This document shows positions 24,283 through 32,294 of a DNA stretch of 47,691 nucleotides, one piece after another. The notes below the pieces were generated by a model. It saw only the letters and a program-made list of their open reading frames with translations, ran no database searches and was not told where the DNA came from. The DNA comes from Reyranella sp. Lineage in GTDB: Bacteria; Pseudomonadota; Alphaproteobacteria; Reyranellales; Reyranellaceae. A program made the translations under genes and the position numbers. The stretch covers positions 1-47,691 of the forward strand of contig JALHMO010000034.1 of NCBI GenBank assembly GCA_022844015.1, given 5' to 3'. How positions within the stretch are numbered: the first letter of the stretch is position 1; each line of letters begins with the position of its first letter.

Positions 24283-25740
24283 ATGCCTGTCTGGGGCATC
24301 TCGGCGAACGAGCACGACGCGTCGCTGAGCGTGGTCGACGGGAGCGAGATCCTGTTCGCCTCCCACGCCGAGCGCTACAGCCGCAAGAAGAACGATGCGC
24401 ATCTGCATCCGGACCTGATCGCGGCGGCGCGCCGCTGGGGCGAGCCGGAGCAGATCGTCTGGTACGAGCGGCCGCTGCTCAAGCGCACGCGCAAGCTCTA
24501 TGCCGGGCAGCGCGACCATGTATGGCGCGCCGACGGCGCCGCCTATCTCGCCGCGCACGGCCTCCACGCACCAGTGCGCTACGTCGGTCACCACCAGAGC
24601 CATGCCGCCGCCGGCTTCTTCACCAGCCCGTTCGATCACGCCGCCATCCTGGTCGTCGATGCGATCGGCGAATGGAGCACCATCAGCGCCTGGGAAGGCC
24701 AAGGGCGGACCTTGCGGCGACTGTGGGGCCAGCGTTATCCCCACTCGCTCGGGCTGCTCTATTCGGCGTTCACGCAGCGCATCGGCTTCAAGCCCAACGA
24801 GGAGGAGTACATCCTCATGGGCGCCGCGGCGCTCGGCGAGCCGCGCTACGTCGACCTCATCGACCAGGATTTCGTGCGCGAGAGATCGGCCCCCAACTTC
24901 CGGCTGAGGACGAACGTCCATCGCGGCGTTCGCTGGTGGCGTCCGGAGATCACCGACAACTGGGACATCGCCGCCTCCATCCAGGCCATCACCGAGGACT
25001 ACCTCGTCGGCCTGGTGCGCTGGCTAGCCAGCCGTGTCCGCAGCCCGAATCTCGTGCTGATGGGCGGGCTGGCGCTGAACTGCGTGGCCAACAGCAAGAT
25101 CGCGCGCGACGGCGCGTTCGATCGGATCTGGATCATGCCGAACCCCGGCGACGCGGGATCGTCGCTCGGCGCGGTAGCGGCCTTCACGCGCAGGCGCCTG
25201 AACTGGACCCACCCGTACCTCGGCGAGGACATCGACCGGCCATTCCCCCACGCCGAGGTCACGGCGGCGCTGCTGGCCGGCGAGGTGATCGGCATCGCCA
25301 ACGGGCGCGCCGAGTTCGGCCCGCGCGCGCTCGGCAACCGCTCGCTCATCGCCGATCCGCGCGGCCCCGAGACCAAGGACCGGGTCAATCGCATCAAGAA
25401 ACGCGAACCGTTCCGGCCCTTCGCGCCCGTCATCATGGCCGAGTTCGCCGACCAGTATTTCGACATGCCGGTAGCGGAATCGCCCTACATGCAGTTCGTG
25501 GCTCCGGTGAGGCGGCCGGACCTGTTCCCGGCGATCGCCCACTTCGACAACACGGCGCGGGTGCAGACGGTGCGCCGCGAGCAGCATCCGCTGCTCTACG
25601 AGCTGCTGTCCTGCTTCCACGAGAGGACCGGCTGCCCGATGCTGCTGAACACCTCGCTCAACATCAAGGGCGAGCCCCTGGTGAACGTCTGGGAGGACGC
25701 CCGGCGCTTCCAGGCCCTGCACGGCGTCAAGATCTTCTGA
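24283..25740 (+). CDS. Carbamoyltransferase, NodU/CmcH family (second copy)
   Basis: A 485-residue enzyme of the same family as 21067-23061 but shorter and only distantly similar. N-terminal part: MPVWGISANEHDASLSVVDG, VGHHQSHAAAGF (metal His residues), LVVDAIGEWST, LMGGLALNCVANSKI and NPGDAGSSLGAV. YrdC-like part: GRAEFGPRALGNRSLIAD, KKREPFRPFAPVI, FDNTARVQTV, CPMLLNTSLNIKGEPLV. All conserved motifs look intact, so it should be active as an O-carbamoyltransferase using carbamoyl phosphate and ATP. It ends without the C-terminal extension of its neighbour. It sits in an operon: SGNH protein, 35-residue ORF, this gene, 2-hydroxyacid dehydrogenase (11 bp later). Confidence 0.92.
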   Translation: MPVWGISANEHDASLSVVDGSEILFASHAERYSRKKNDAHLHPDLIAAARRWGEPEQIVWYERPLLKRTRKLYAGQRDHVWRADGAAYLAAHGLHAPVRYVGHHQSHAAAGFFTSPFDHAAILVVDAIGEWSTISAWEGQGRTLRRLWGQRYPHSLGLLYSAFTQRIGFKPNEEEYILMGAAALGEPRYVDLIDQDFVRERSAPNFRLRTNVHRGVRWWRPEITDNWDIAASIQAITEDYLVGLVRWLASRVRSPNLVLMGGLALNCVANSKIARDGAFDRIWIMPNPGDAGSSLGAVAAFTRRRLNWTHPYLGEDIDRPFPHAEVTAALLAGEVIGIANGRAEFGPRALGNRSLIADPRGPETKDRVNRIKKREPFRPFAPVIMAEFADQYFDMPVAESPYMQFVAPVRRPDLFPAIAHFDNTARVQTVRREQHPLLYELLSCFHERTGCPMLLNTSLNIKGEPLVNVWEDARRFQALHGVKIF

Positions 25741-25751
25741 GGGCCGCCACC

Positions 25752-26735
25752 ATGCCAGCGACGATTCTGTTCACGGGCACCTTCGACGGGATCGATCGGC
25801 ATGCGCGGGACATGGCGCCCGCCGGCTTCGAGCTGATCGTCGCCCCGCAGCACAGCGCAGCCTACACGGCGGCGCTGCCCGATGCGGAGTACCTGATCGG
25901 CAACGTTCACAGGATGGACGACGCCTTCTATCGGACGGCTTCCCGCCTGCGGCTGGTGCAACTTCTCAGTGCCGGCTACGACCACGTCGACCTGGAGGCT
26001 GCACGACGGGCCAGGGTGCCAGTCTGCAACAATGGCGGCGCCAACTCGCGTGCCGTCGCCGAGCACACCATACTGCTGATCCTCGCGGTCTATCGCCGGC
26101 TGGTCCTGCAGCACGACCTGACATCCAGCGGACGCTGGCTCGGCAACCAGCCGATGCCGACATTCCACGAGATGCACGGCAGGACACTGGGCATCATCGG
26201 CCTGGGCACCATCGGCAAGCGCGTCGCCCGCATCGCCAGCCGCGGCTTCGACATGAACGTCCAATACAACGATCTCGTGCGCTTGAGCGAGGACGACGAG
26301 GATGCCACGCATTACCGCTATCGCCTGCTCCCCGAGCTGCTCGGCACGTCGGACGTCGTGAGCTGTCACGTGCCGCTGACGCCCGCGACCCGGAACCTGA
26401 TAGACGCCGCGGCGCTGGCGCACATGAAGCCTCATGCGATCCTGATCAATTGCAGCCGCGGCCCGGTGGTCGATCTTGCCGCCCTGCACGATGCCCTCGC
26501 GACGGGCCGCATCGCCGGCGCCGGGCTCGACGTGTTCCCGCAGGAACCGCCGCCGGCATCGGAGCCGGTGCTGTCGCTCGACAACGTCGTTCTCTCGCCG
26601 CATCTGGCGGGCGCCAGCCGCGAGACGCGGATCAGGCAGACCCGCAACGGCTTCGACAACGTCCTGCGTGTCGCCCGCGGCGAGCGGCCGATCTGGCTCC
26701 TGCCGGAGCTGAAGGACATGGAGACGCGGCCATAG
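25752..26735 (+). CDS. D-isomer-specific 2-hydroxyacid dehydrogenase
   Basis: A 327-residue NAD(P)-dependent dehydrogenase that interconverts 2-oxoacids and D-2-hydroxyacids. The nucleotide-binding loop is LGIIGLGTIGKRVARIA (146-162). Catalytic residues are Arg236 (NCSRGPVVD), Glu265 (DVFPQEP) and His284 (LSPHLAG). N-terminal LLSAGYDHVDLEA and NNGGANSRAVAEHTI are also typical. It starts 11 bp after the second carbamoyltransferase with GAGGG overlapping that stop, so it is part of the operon. It could make or remove an oxo-acid building block for the decoration, or be an ordinary phosphoglycerate-type dehydrogenase recruited here; specificity is not readable. Confidence 0.92.
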   Translation: MPATILFTGTFDGIDRHARDMAPAGFELIVAPQHSAAYTAALPDAEYLIGNVHRMDDAFYRTASRLRLVQLLSAGYDHVDLEAARRARVPVCNNGGANSRAVAEHTILLILAVYRRLVLQHDLTSSGRWLGNQPMPTFHEMHGRTLGIIGLGTIGKRVARIASRGFDMNVQYNDLVRLSEDDEDATHYRYRLLPELLGTSDVVSCHVPLTPATRNLIDAAALAHMKPHAILINCSRGPVVDLAALHDALATGRIAGAGLDVFPQEPPPASEPVLSLDNVVLSPHLAGASRETRIRQTRNGFDNVLRVARGERPIWLLPELKDMETRP

Positions 26736-26751
26736 CGCGCGCGCCGGTCAC

Positions 26752-27540
26752 TCAGCCTCCGCGATCGCCGAGGCGATAGCCGAGAGCGGCGATCACGTCG
26801 CCGTAACGCCGCTCGACATCGTCGATCTCGGCCGCCGACAGGAACTCGCGCCACCGCGAGATCTCGCGCGAGTGAATGTGACGGTTCTCCTTCACCGTCT
26901 CGTCGCTCATGCGAGCGACGTCGTGCGGCCGCGCCAGCTCGACAGCTTGCGCGATCTCGTCGTCGCTGAAGCCGAGATGCCTGAAGATCGCCTCGAACGC
27001 ACCGTCGAAATCGCGCATCAGGTCCTCGAGCTGCACCTGCAGCACGTCCGGCGTGGCCAGGGCCCAGGCGCGCATGGCATCGAACGTGCGTCCGGTGTAG
27101 CCGGACAGCTCGAAGGCGAGACCGGCTTCCCGGTCGCGTTCGAGCAGATTGTCCTGGTAGGACCTGCCGCCGAGCGACTCCAGATAGGCGCTCTTCCAGC
27201 TTTCCGGATAGTGCTGGAAGGAATAGTCGACGCGCGGATAGGTGATCGGGGCAGACATGTCGAAGTCCGTGTTCGTGCACCACTCTTCCCGGCAGCGGCG
27301 GTGATAGAGATAGCCCGACACCCAGATGTCGCGCGGGTCGCGGACGACCCGTATCCCACGAAACGGCCGGGCGGCGAAGTCGCGACCGACCAGCGAATGC
27401 CCGAGCAGCACGATGTCCGTTGCCGGATCGACTTTCTCGACCCATCCGAAATGCACGGCGACCGTCAGGCCGAAGCGTGCGCCGACTGCACGCATGACCT
27501 TCTCGAACAGGACCGTGCCGGTCTTGTGGTAGGTGAACAC
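26752..27540 (-). CDS. Sulfotransferase family protein
   Basis: About 262 residues. The 5'-phosphosulfate loop of PAPS-dependent sulfotransferases is at the N-terminus, MFTYHKTGTVLFEKV, and the 3'-phosphate motif is RVVRDPRDIWVSGYLYH (Arg67, Ser75). C-terminal ISRWREFLSAAEIDDVERRYGDVIAALGY is the usual ending of the family. It should move sulfate from PAPS to a hydroxyl. The start is unusual: there is no ATG; GTG 27540 lacks a nearby ribosome site, while a strong AGGAGG (27564-27569) lies 5 bp before a CTG at 27558 that would add LRPQII and complete the first beta-strand. It converges with the dehydrogenase gene. Confidence 0.85.
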   Translation of the reverse strand: MFTYHKTGTVLFEKVMRAVGARFGLTVAVHFGWVEKVDPATDIVLLGHSLVGRDFAARPFRGIRVVRDPRDIWVSGYLYHRRCREEWCTNTDFDMSAPITYPRVDYSFQHYPESWKSAYLESLGGRSYQDNLLERDREAGLAFELSGYTGRTFDAMRAWALATPDVLQVQLEDLMRDFDGAFEAIFRHLGFSDDEIAQAVELARPHDVARMSDETVKENRHIHSREISRWREFLSAAEIDDVERRYGDVIAALGYRLGDRGG

Positions 27541-27558
27541 GATGATCTGCGGGCGCAG

Positions 27559-27943
27559 GGCAACCTCCTGGCTGGGCCGGTCGAGACCTTAACCGAGCGC
27601 CATTTGCGGCGATAGACGGTGCCGATGGCGGGCGGTCCGACGGACGATGACGGGCACTGGTTCGCGCCGGGACGGCACCCGATGACGCCGTCACTCGCGT
27701 TTCGTCGCAGGGTCCACTAGAGTCGGATCCTGTCGAGAAACAAGTGCCCCGGCTGTGGCAACGCTTCTGTCATCCCGAGTGCTGCGAGGGAGCCTTGCTG
27801 CATCGAAAGCCCCTCGCCAACCACGCTTGCGACGCAAGCGTCGAGCTCGGGATGTCGGCGGTCCTGGAGCAGCTGTTTCGTGACAGGCCTTGTTGCCCGG
27901 CCGCGACGACCCGACCGGGCAGCGAACTGCGTCAGGGAGAATC
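27559..27943. other. Divergent intergenic region with a degenerate palindromic repeat
   Basis: The 385-bp gap separates the sulfotransferase (minus) from a GT2 gene (plus). It holds a repeat at 27769-27856 with ends GTCATCCCGA and CTCGGGATGTC, the TCATCCCGAG family also seen at 32739-32879 and 41419-41508. The minus-strand AGGAGG of the sulfotransferase is at 27564-27569. No gene is seen. Confidence 0.6.
27769..27856. repeat. Interspersed palindromic repeat (TCATCCCGAG type), degenerate
   Basis: Ends are GTCATCCCGA and CTCGGGATGTC in inverted orientation, with an inner CGCTTGCGACGCAAGCG hairpin. Same family as 32739-32879 and 41419-41508, with more divergence in the middle. Confidence 0.7.
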
Positions 27944-28666
27944 ATGCGCACCTCGATACTGATGACGGTGTACAATTGCCAGGGTTACGTGAAGATCGCT
28001 GTCGCGAGCGCCCTGGCGCAGGAAGCCGAGGAGTTCGAGGTCGTCGTGATCGACGACGGGTCGACCGACCTCACGGGACAGATTCTCGATGACTTCGCGG
28101 ATCCACGGCTCACGGTCGTGCATTGCGAGCGAATGGGACGGGTGAGAGCGCTGAATGTCGGCCTGAAGCGGTGTGCGTCGAAGTATGTGGCCATACTGGA
28201 TGCCGACGACATTGCGCTTCCCGATCGCCTTGCCAAGCAAGCGGCACATCTCGATGCAAACACCGGTGTCGCGCTCATTGGCTCCCGGTATCGTCCTTTC
28301 ATCGACAAGGACGGCAAGTCGATCGGGGAGGACGTCTTTCCGTCAGAGTTCTCCGACATCGTCCGCGAGCTCAAGGCATTCAGATGTCCGTTCTTTCACA
28401 GCTCGACCATGTTCAGGAAGGAATGGATTTGCGATCTCGGCGGATACGATGAAAGCCTGTCGGGTCACGAGGACTGGGATTTGTATGTCAGGCTGGCCCT
28501 GGCCGCACGATTGCCGATCGGCAACATCGACGAGAGGCTGTCCCTGAAGCGACTTCATGCCAGGCAGTTTTTCTGGGGCGAGGACGGCGTCGAGTTCACG
28601 CCGGCGGGCCAGGAATCGGCGGCGACGATGCGGCGTCGAATCGCGGACCTGCTCCAGACGCCGTAG
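27944..28666 (+). CDS. Family 2 glycosyltransferase
   Basis: A 240-residue compact GT2: TSILMTVYNCQGYVKIAVAS, FEVVVIDDGSTDLTGQIL, RVRALNVGLKRC and the DxD stretch VAILDADDIALPDRLAKQ. The acceptor-side motif is LSGHEDWDLYVRLAL, near the C-terminus. No membrane segment is present. ATG 27944 follows CAGGGAGA. It opens a run of five plus-strand genes (to 32203). The base composition is a little lower in GC than its neighbours (CATTGCG, AAGTATGTGGCC and similar), which hints at separate acquisition. Confidence 0.87.
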   Translation: MRTSILMTVYNCQGYVKIAVASALAQEAEEFEVVVIDDGSTDLTGQILDDFADPRLTVVHCERMGRVRALNVGLKRCASKYVAILDADDIALPDRLAKQAAHLDANTGVALIGSRYRPFIDKDGKSIGEDVFPSEFSDIVRELKAFRCPFFHSSTMFRKEWICDLGGYDESLSGHEDWDLYVRLALAARLPIGNIDERLSLKRLHARQFFWGEDGVEFTPAGQESAATMRRRIADLLQTP

Positions 28667-28750
28667 CGGGTCGCCTCGCGTCGGCGGAAGCTTCTGGACA
28701 CTGCGGACGCCAGCCGTTTACACCTCGCGCCGTGAGGGGGATTCCGCGAA

Positions 28751-30037
28751 TTGCCGTGCTGCCTGCTAATCGAGTGCTGTCCCTATCACTGGGAGGTTTT
28801 CCCGGCCTGGGTGAGCCTGCTGGGCGAGCTCGGCTACGAGGTGGACATCGCCTGTCCGGACACGCCCGGACACCTGGAGACGCTGGCGCTGCTCGGCAAG
28901 CGCCGGCTGCCGCTCGAGCAACTGTGGAGCATCCCCTTCGAGCGCTACGACCTGGTGGTGATCGGCACTCTCATGCACCCGGGCTACAATCGACTGGACA
29001 TGTTCCGGCCGCTGCCCGGGCTCGATCTGATCGACAGGATCGGACGCCCGTCGATCAGCGTGGTCCACGATCCGGTCCAGTGGAACGAGCGTTGCCCGGA
29101 GGTGAGCTTCGACGGCCGTCACCCGCGAGGATGGGGAACGCTCAATCTCTTTCGCGACCAGACCTTCTATTGGCAAGGTCGTCTGCGCAAACGGCGCCGG
29201 TGGTCCCTGGAGGGGAGCCGCCTGGTTCTGTGGGAGGACGGCCGCAGGCTGACATTCTCGAGCACCGACCGCGGCGCGACCTACCGGGGCCCCGACGGCA
29301 TGGCGCTGCGTCGACGCCGGGGCATGCGGGCCGACCTGCGACGTCACACCCGATCCGGCCGCCACGCCGTCGTCACCTTCTCCCGCCACGCCGCCCTGGA
29401 TCTCGAGCCGCGCTGTCCCGGCGTTGCCTGGATCGTGCCGTTCGTCGGCCACGAGGCGCTGGCGCCGCCGCCGCCCGGAGAGTTCGTCTTCGCGGGATCG
29501 ATCGACTATCGCAGCAAGGCCGTCCCCTCGCTGTTGCGCGCCTGCGCCACCCTGGCGCCGAACGAAAGCGTGCTCGTTCTCGGCGGCAGCCGTTATGCCA
29601 ACCTGGCGGCAGACCCCAACGTCGGCAGGCTGATGCGCGACCTGATCGCCTGCGGCCTCGCGGACAAGGTACGCTTCACGGGCTACCTGCCCTATGGCGC
29701 GTTCGTCGAGCGCCTGCGACGTGCCCGCTTCCTGCTGCCCCTCGTCGACGACCGGGTCTCCGCCGGGGACTACATGACCCGGACGCCGGCGGCGATCCCG
29801 CTTTCTCTCGGGCTCGGCGTGCCGATGATCGTCCACCAGGCGATCGCACGACGGTTCGATCTCGATTTCATGGTCTGCTACCCGGGCGAGGATCTCGCGT
29901 CGGGGTTCGCCGCCGCCAGGTCGATGGGCGAGGCGGAGTACGGACGGCTACGCGATCGCACGCTGGCCGCCGCGCGGCGCCAGGCGGCGCACAACCGGGA
30001 AACCCTCGGCGGCATCCTTCGCCGCATCCTGCGATGA
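28751..30037 (+). CDS. Glycosyltransferase, GT-B-like (family 1/4-like)
   Basis: About 428 residues. Two Rossmann-like halves are suggested: N-terminal LLIECCPYHWEVFPAWVSLLGELGYEVDIACP and YDLVVIGTLMHPGYN; C-terminal GEFVFAGSIDYRSKAVPSLL, VLVLGGSRYANLAAD, LADKVRFTGYLPYGAFVERL and the donor-site-like IPLSLGLGVPMIVHQ. This is the plan of GT-B glycosyltransferases, though the typical EGFGLP signature is not clear. The start is TTG 28751, because a TGA lies in frame at 28733 and the fold begins immediately; GAGGGGG is upstream. The sugar donor is unknown. Confidence 0.75.
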   Translation: MPCCLLIECCPYHWEVFPAWVSLLGELGYEVDIACPDTPGHLETLALLGKRRLPLEQLWSIPFERYDLVVIGTLMHPGYNRLDMFRPLPGLDLIDRIGRPSISVVHDPVQWNERCPEVSFDGRHPRGWGTLNLFRDQTFYWQGRLRKRRRWSLEGSRLVLWEDGRRLTFSSTDRGATYRGPDGMALRRRRGMRADLRRHTRSGRHAVVTFSRHAALDLEPRCPGVAWIVPFVGHEALAPPPPGEFVFAGSIDYRSKAVPSLLRACATLAPNESVLVLGGSRYANLAADPNVGRLMRDLIACGLADKVRFTGYLPYGAFVERLRRARFLLPLVDDRVSAGDYMTRTPAAIPLSLGLGVPMIVHQAIARRFDLDFMVCYPGEDLASGFAAARSMGEAEYGRLRDRTLAAARRQAAHNRETLGGILRRILR

Positions 30038-30055
30038 CCAGCCAGGACCGACCAG

Positions 30056-30694
30056 ATGCAGAATCCCGACCAGGAGATCGTTCGTCGCTACTTCTCCGAG
30101 ACGACGACCCCGAAGCTCCACATCGGATGCGGCAGGCACATCCTCGCGGGATGGCTGAACACGGACAGCTACCTGCAGGATCCGTCGCTTCCGGTTTATC
30201 TTCTCGACGCCTCGAAGAGGTTTCCCTTCGCGGACGAGACCTTCGCGTATGTCTTCAGCGAGCACATGATCGAGCACGTTTCCTACTCGGCCGGCCGGCA
30301 CATGCTTTCGGAATGCCTGCGGGTGCTCGAGCCTGGCGGTGTTCTTCGCCTGTCCACCCCCGACCTGGACTTCCTGCTCGATCTTCGCCGCCCCGACAAA
30401 TCGCCGCTCCAGCGCGAGTACATCCGCTGGGCCGCCGAGACGAGCACGCCGAACGTTCCCGATCTCACCAACGAGGTCTTCCTGATCAACAACTTCGTGC
30501 GGGATTGGGGACACACCTTCATCTACGACGAGAAGACTCTCAGGCAGTCCCTGCAGCTTGCCGGCTTCGGCCAGCTGCGGAAGTGCGAGCTCCAGGAAAG
30601 CCCCATCGAGTGCCTGCGCAACCTGGAGAACGAGGCGCGCATGCCGCCGGGCTTCCTGCGCCTGGAATCGATGGTGCTCGAGGCCATCAAATGA
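30056..30694 (+). CDS. SAM-dependent methyltransferase (class I)
   Basis: A 212-residue class I methyltransferase. Motif I is KLHIGCGRHILAGWLNTD (residues 20-37), then FPFADETFAYVFSEHMIEHVSYSAG and the post-motif LRVLEPGGVLRLSTPDLDFLLDL. The EHMIEH form is common in methyltransferases from glycan and natural-product clusters. The C-terminal half (NNFVRDWGHTFIYDEKTLRQSLQLAGF) is the usual cap and final strand pair. It follows the GT-B gene by 18 bp. Likely acceptor is a hydroxyl or carboxyl on sugar or peptide. Confidence 0.88.
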   Translation: MQNPDQEIVRRYFSETTTPKLHIGCGRHILAGWLNTDSYLQDPSLPVYLLDASKRFPFADETFAYVFSEHMIEHVSYSAGRHMLSECLRVLEPGGVLRLSTPDLDFLLDLRRPDKSPLQREYIRWAAETSTPNVPDLTNEVFLINNFVRDWGHTFIYDEKTLRQSLQLAGFGQLRKCELQESPIECLRNLENEARMPPGFLRLESMVLEAIK

Positions 30695-30787
30695 CGCCGA
30701 TGGCCGTGCCGGCACGACGTCACGCACGATCCACCCGGAGGACGTTCGAGCGCGTACTCCGGCCACCTAGGCTCGGAGGCGCAGGGT

Positions 30788-31723
30788 ATGGATAAGCGCA
30801 GGCTCGGCGGCAGCGATCTCGAGTTCCTGCCGATCGCCCTGGGCGGCATCGTCTTCGGCTGGACTGCCGACGAGGCGATGTCGCACAGGATCCTCGACGC
30901 CTTCGTCGATGCCGGCTTCGCGCTCGTGGATACCGCGGAGAGCTACACCTATTGGGCGCCGAACAGCAGATGGGGTGAATCGGAGTCCCTGATCGGCAGC
31001 TGGCTCAGGAAGAATCACGGCAAGCGGGACAGGCTGCTGGTCGCCACCAAGACCACCACCCTTTCGCGCGAGCGCCTGAGATCGGCGGTCGAAGGCTCGC
31101 TCGCCCGCCTCGGCACCGACTACATCGATCTGTTCCAGTCGCATCGCGACGACAGGGACGTGCCGCTGGAAGAAACGCTGTCGACCTACGCCGACCTGAT
31201 CAGGGAAGGCAAGATCCGCTGCATCGGCGCCTCCAATCACGACGCGGCGCGACTGGCGGAAGCGGCCATGGTCGCCAGGGACAACGGCCTGATGCCGTAC
31301 CAGAGCCTGCAGCCGCACTACAATCTGCTCGAGCGCCCCTTGTTCGAAGGCGCTCTCGAGGAGGAATGCCTGAGGCAGGGGATCGGCGTGCTTCCCTATT
31401 ATCCCCTGGCCGCCGGTTTCCTCACCGGCAAGTATCGGTCCGACGCCGACTTCGGCAAGAGCATCCGCGGCGCCAGCCAGACCGTTACGAGGTACGCCAA
31501 CGCCAGGGGGTTCGCTGTCCTCGAGGCACTCGATGCGGAGGCCAGGAAGCACGGCACGAGCAACGCGACGGTGGCACTCGCCTGGCTGCTTCACAGCAAG
31601 TCGATCACCGCGCCGATCGTCAGCGCCAACAACCTCGGGCAGCTCACGGAGCTGCTGGCCGCCGCCGAGCTGAAGCTCGACGCGGAATCCCTGAGCGCGC
31701 TCGACAAGGCGAGCGCGGCATAG
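30788..31723 (+). CDS. Aldo/keto reductase
   Basis: A 311-residue (beta/alpha)8 oxidoreductase using NADPH. The catalytic tetrad is intact: Asp48 and Tyr53 in LVDTAESYTYW, Lys88 in LLVATKTTT, His119 in YIDLFQSHRDD. Further family motifs are KIRCIGASNHDAARL, PYQSLQPHYNLLER, GIGVLPYYPLAAGFLTGKY and the C-terminal VALAWLLHSKSITAPIVSANN. In sugar pathways such enzymes reduce keto-sugars; here it could act on a dehydrated sugar or a side-chain carbonyl. It is in the plus-strand run after the methyltransferase, with a 93-bp gap. Confidence 0.92.
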   Translation: MDKRRLGGSDLEFLPIALGGIVFGWTADEAMSHRILDAFVDAGFALVDTAESYTYWAPNSRWGESESLIGSWLRKNHGKRDRLLVATKTTTLSRERLRSAVEGSLARLGTDYIDLFQSHRDDRDVPLEETLSTYADLIREGKIRCIGASNHDAARLAEAAMVARDNGLMPYQSLQPHYNLLERPLFEGALEEECLRQGIGVLPYYPLAAGFLTGKYRSDADFGKSIRGASQTVTRYANARGFAVLEALDAEARKHGTSNATVALAWLLHSKSITAPIVSANNLGQLTELLAAAELKLDAESLSALDKASAA

Positions 31724-31849
31724 CGCCCGGAGTCCTTGGCTACCCAAGTCAAGTACGACCTGCAGCATGAAGGGCTCTGAATCGGCCTTGCCCAGGAAGC
31801 GAGGTTGTACGCTTTACGCCTGCGCAACGCACTCTCGACCGGGTGACGG

Positions 31850-32203
31850 ATGAAGACCACTATCGAGCCCAAGGACCAAGTCGACGAATGGATCGCGCGG
31901 TTGGTGCCCGGCAAGTCATTCGTGGACATCGGCGGCATCGGGGTGAATTCCGTCAACGAACGCGTCACCTTTGCGCACTCGGCGGAGGCACGTGCCTGCG
32001 TCATGGCGGACATCGCGCCGACCACGTCGAGCGAGTGGCGCATCCAGTACGTCGAGTACGGCGAGCTCAGCGTCGGGCCGAACTGGTTCTTCTACAGCGA
32101 CAACGCCTTTCGCGCCATGCTGCGCGTGTGCCGCTTCGAGATCCTGGACGAGTACAAGTGGCAGGACCACACACTCCAGGTGCTGTGCAGGCCGATGCCC
32201 TGA
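31850..32203 (+). CDS. Small, internally deleted methyltransferase-like protein
   Basis: A 117-residue protein whose first 55 residues look like the start of a class I methyltransferase (SFVDIGGIGVNSVNERVTFAHSAEARACVMADIAP; motif I is DIGGIG) and whose last 55 look like the C-terminus of the same kind of enzyme (NWFFYSDNAFRAMLRVCRFEILDEYKWQDHTLQVLCRP). The central part that normally carries motifs II-III and the acceptor region is missing, with the join near residues 55-62. It is either a decayed remnant that kept its frame or a minimal regulatory derivative. It ends 91 bp before the end of the convergent precursor gene. Confidence 0.65.
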   Translation: MKTTIEPKDQVDEWIARLVPGKSFVDIGGIGVNSVNERVTFAHSAEARACVMADIAPTTSSEWRIQYVEYGELSVGPNWFFYSDNAFRAMLRVCRFEILDEYKWQDHTLQVLCRPMP

Positions 32204-32294
32204 CGCCTCGCAGCCGAGGGCAACCGGCGCGCGTCGGGCCGCCGGGCCGAAGTGCGACGGCGCCGCTCCCGCGACGCTCCCGCGGGCGGGATCG

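Noticed and set aside
24522..26735. Long frame fused to the 2-hydroxyacid dehydrogenase
   Set aside because: The upstream part is an out-of-frame shadow of the carbamoyltransferase; the dehydrogenase starts at 25752.
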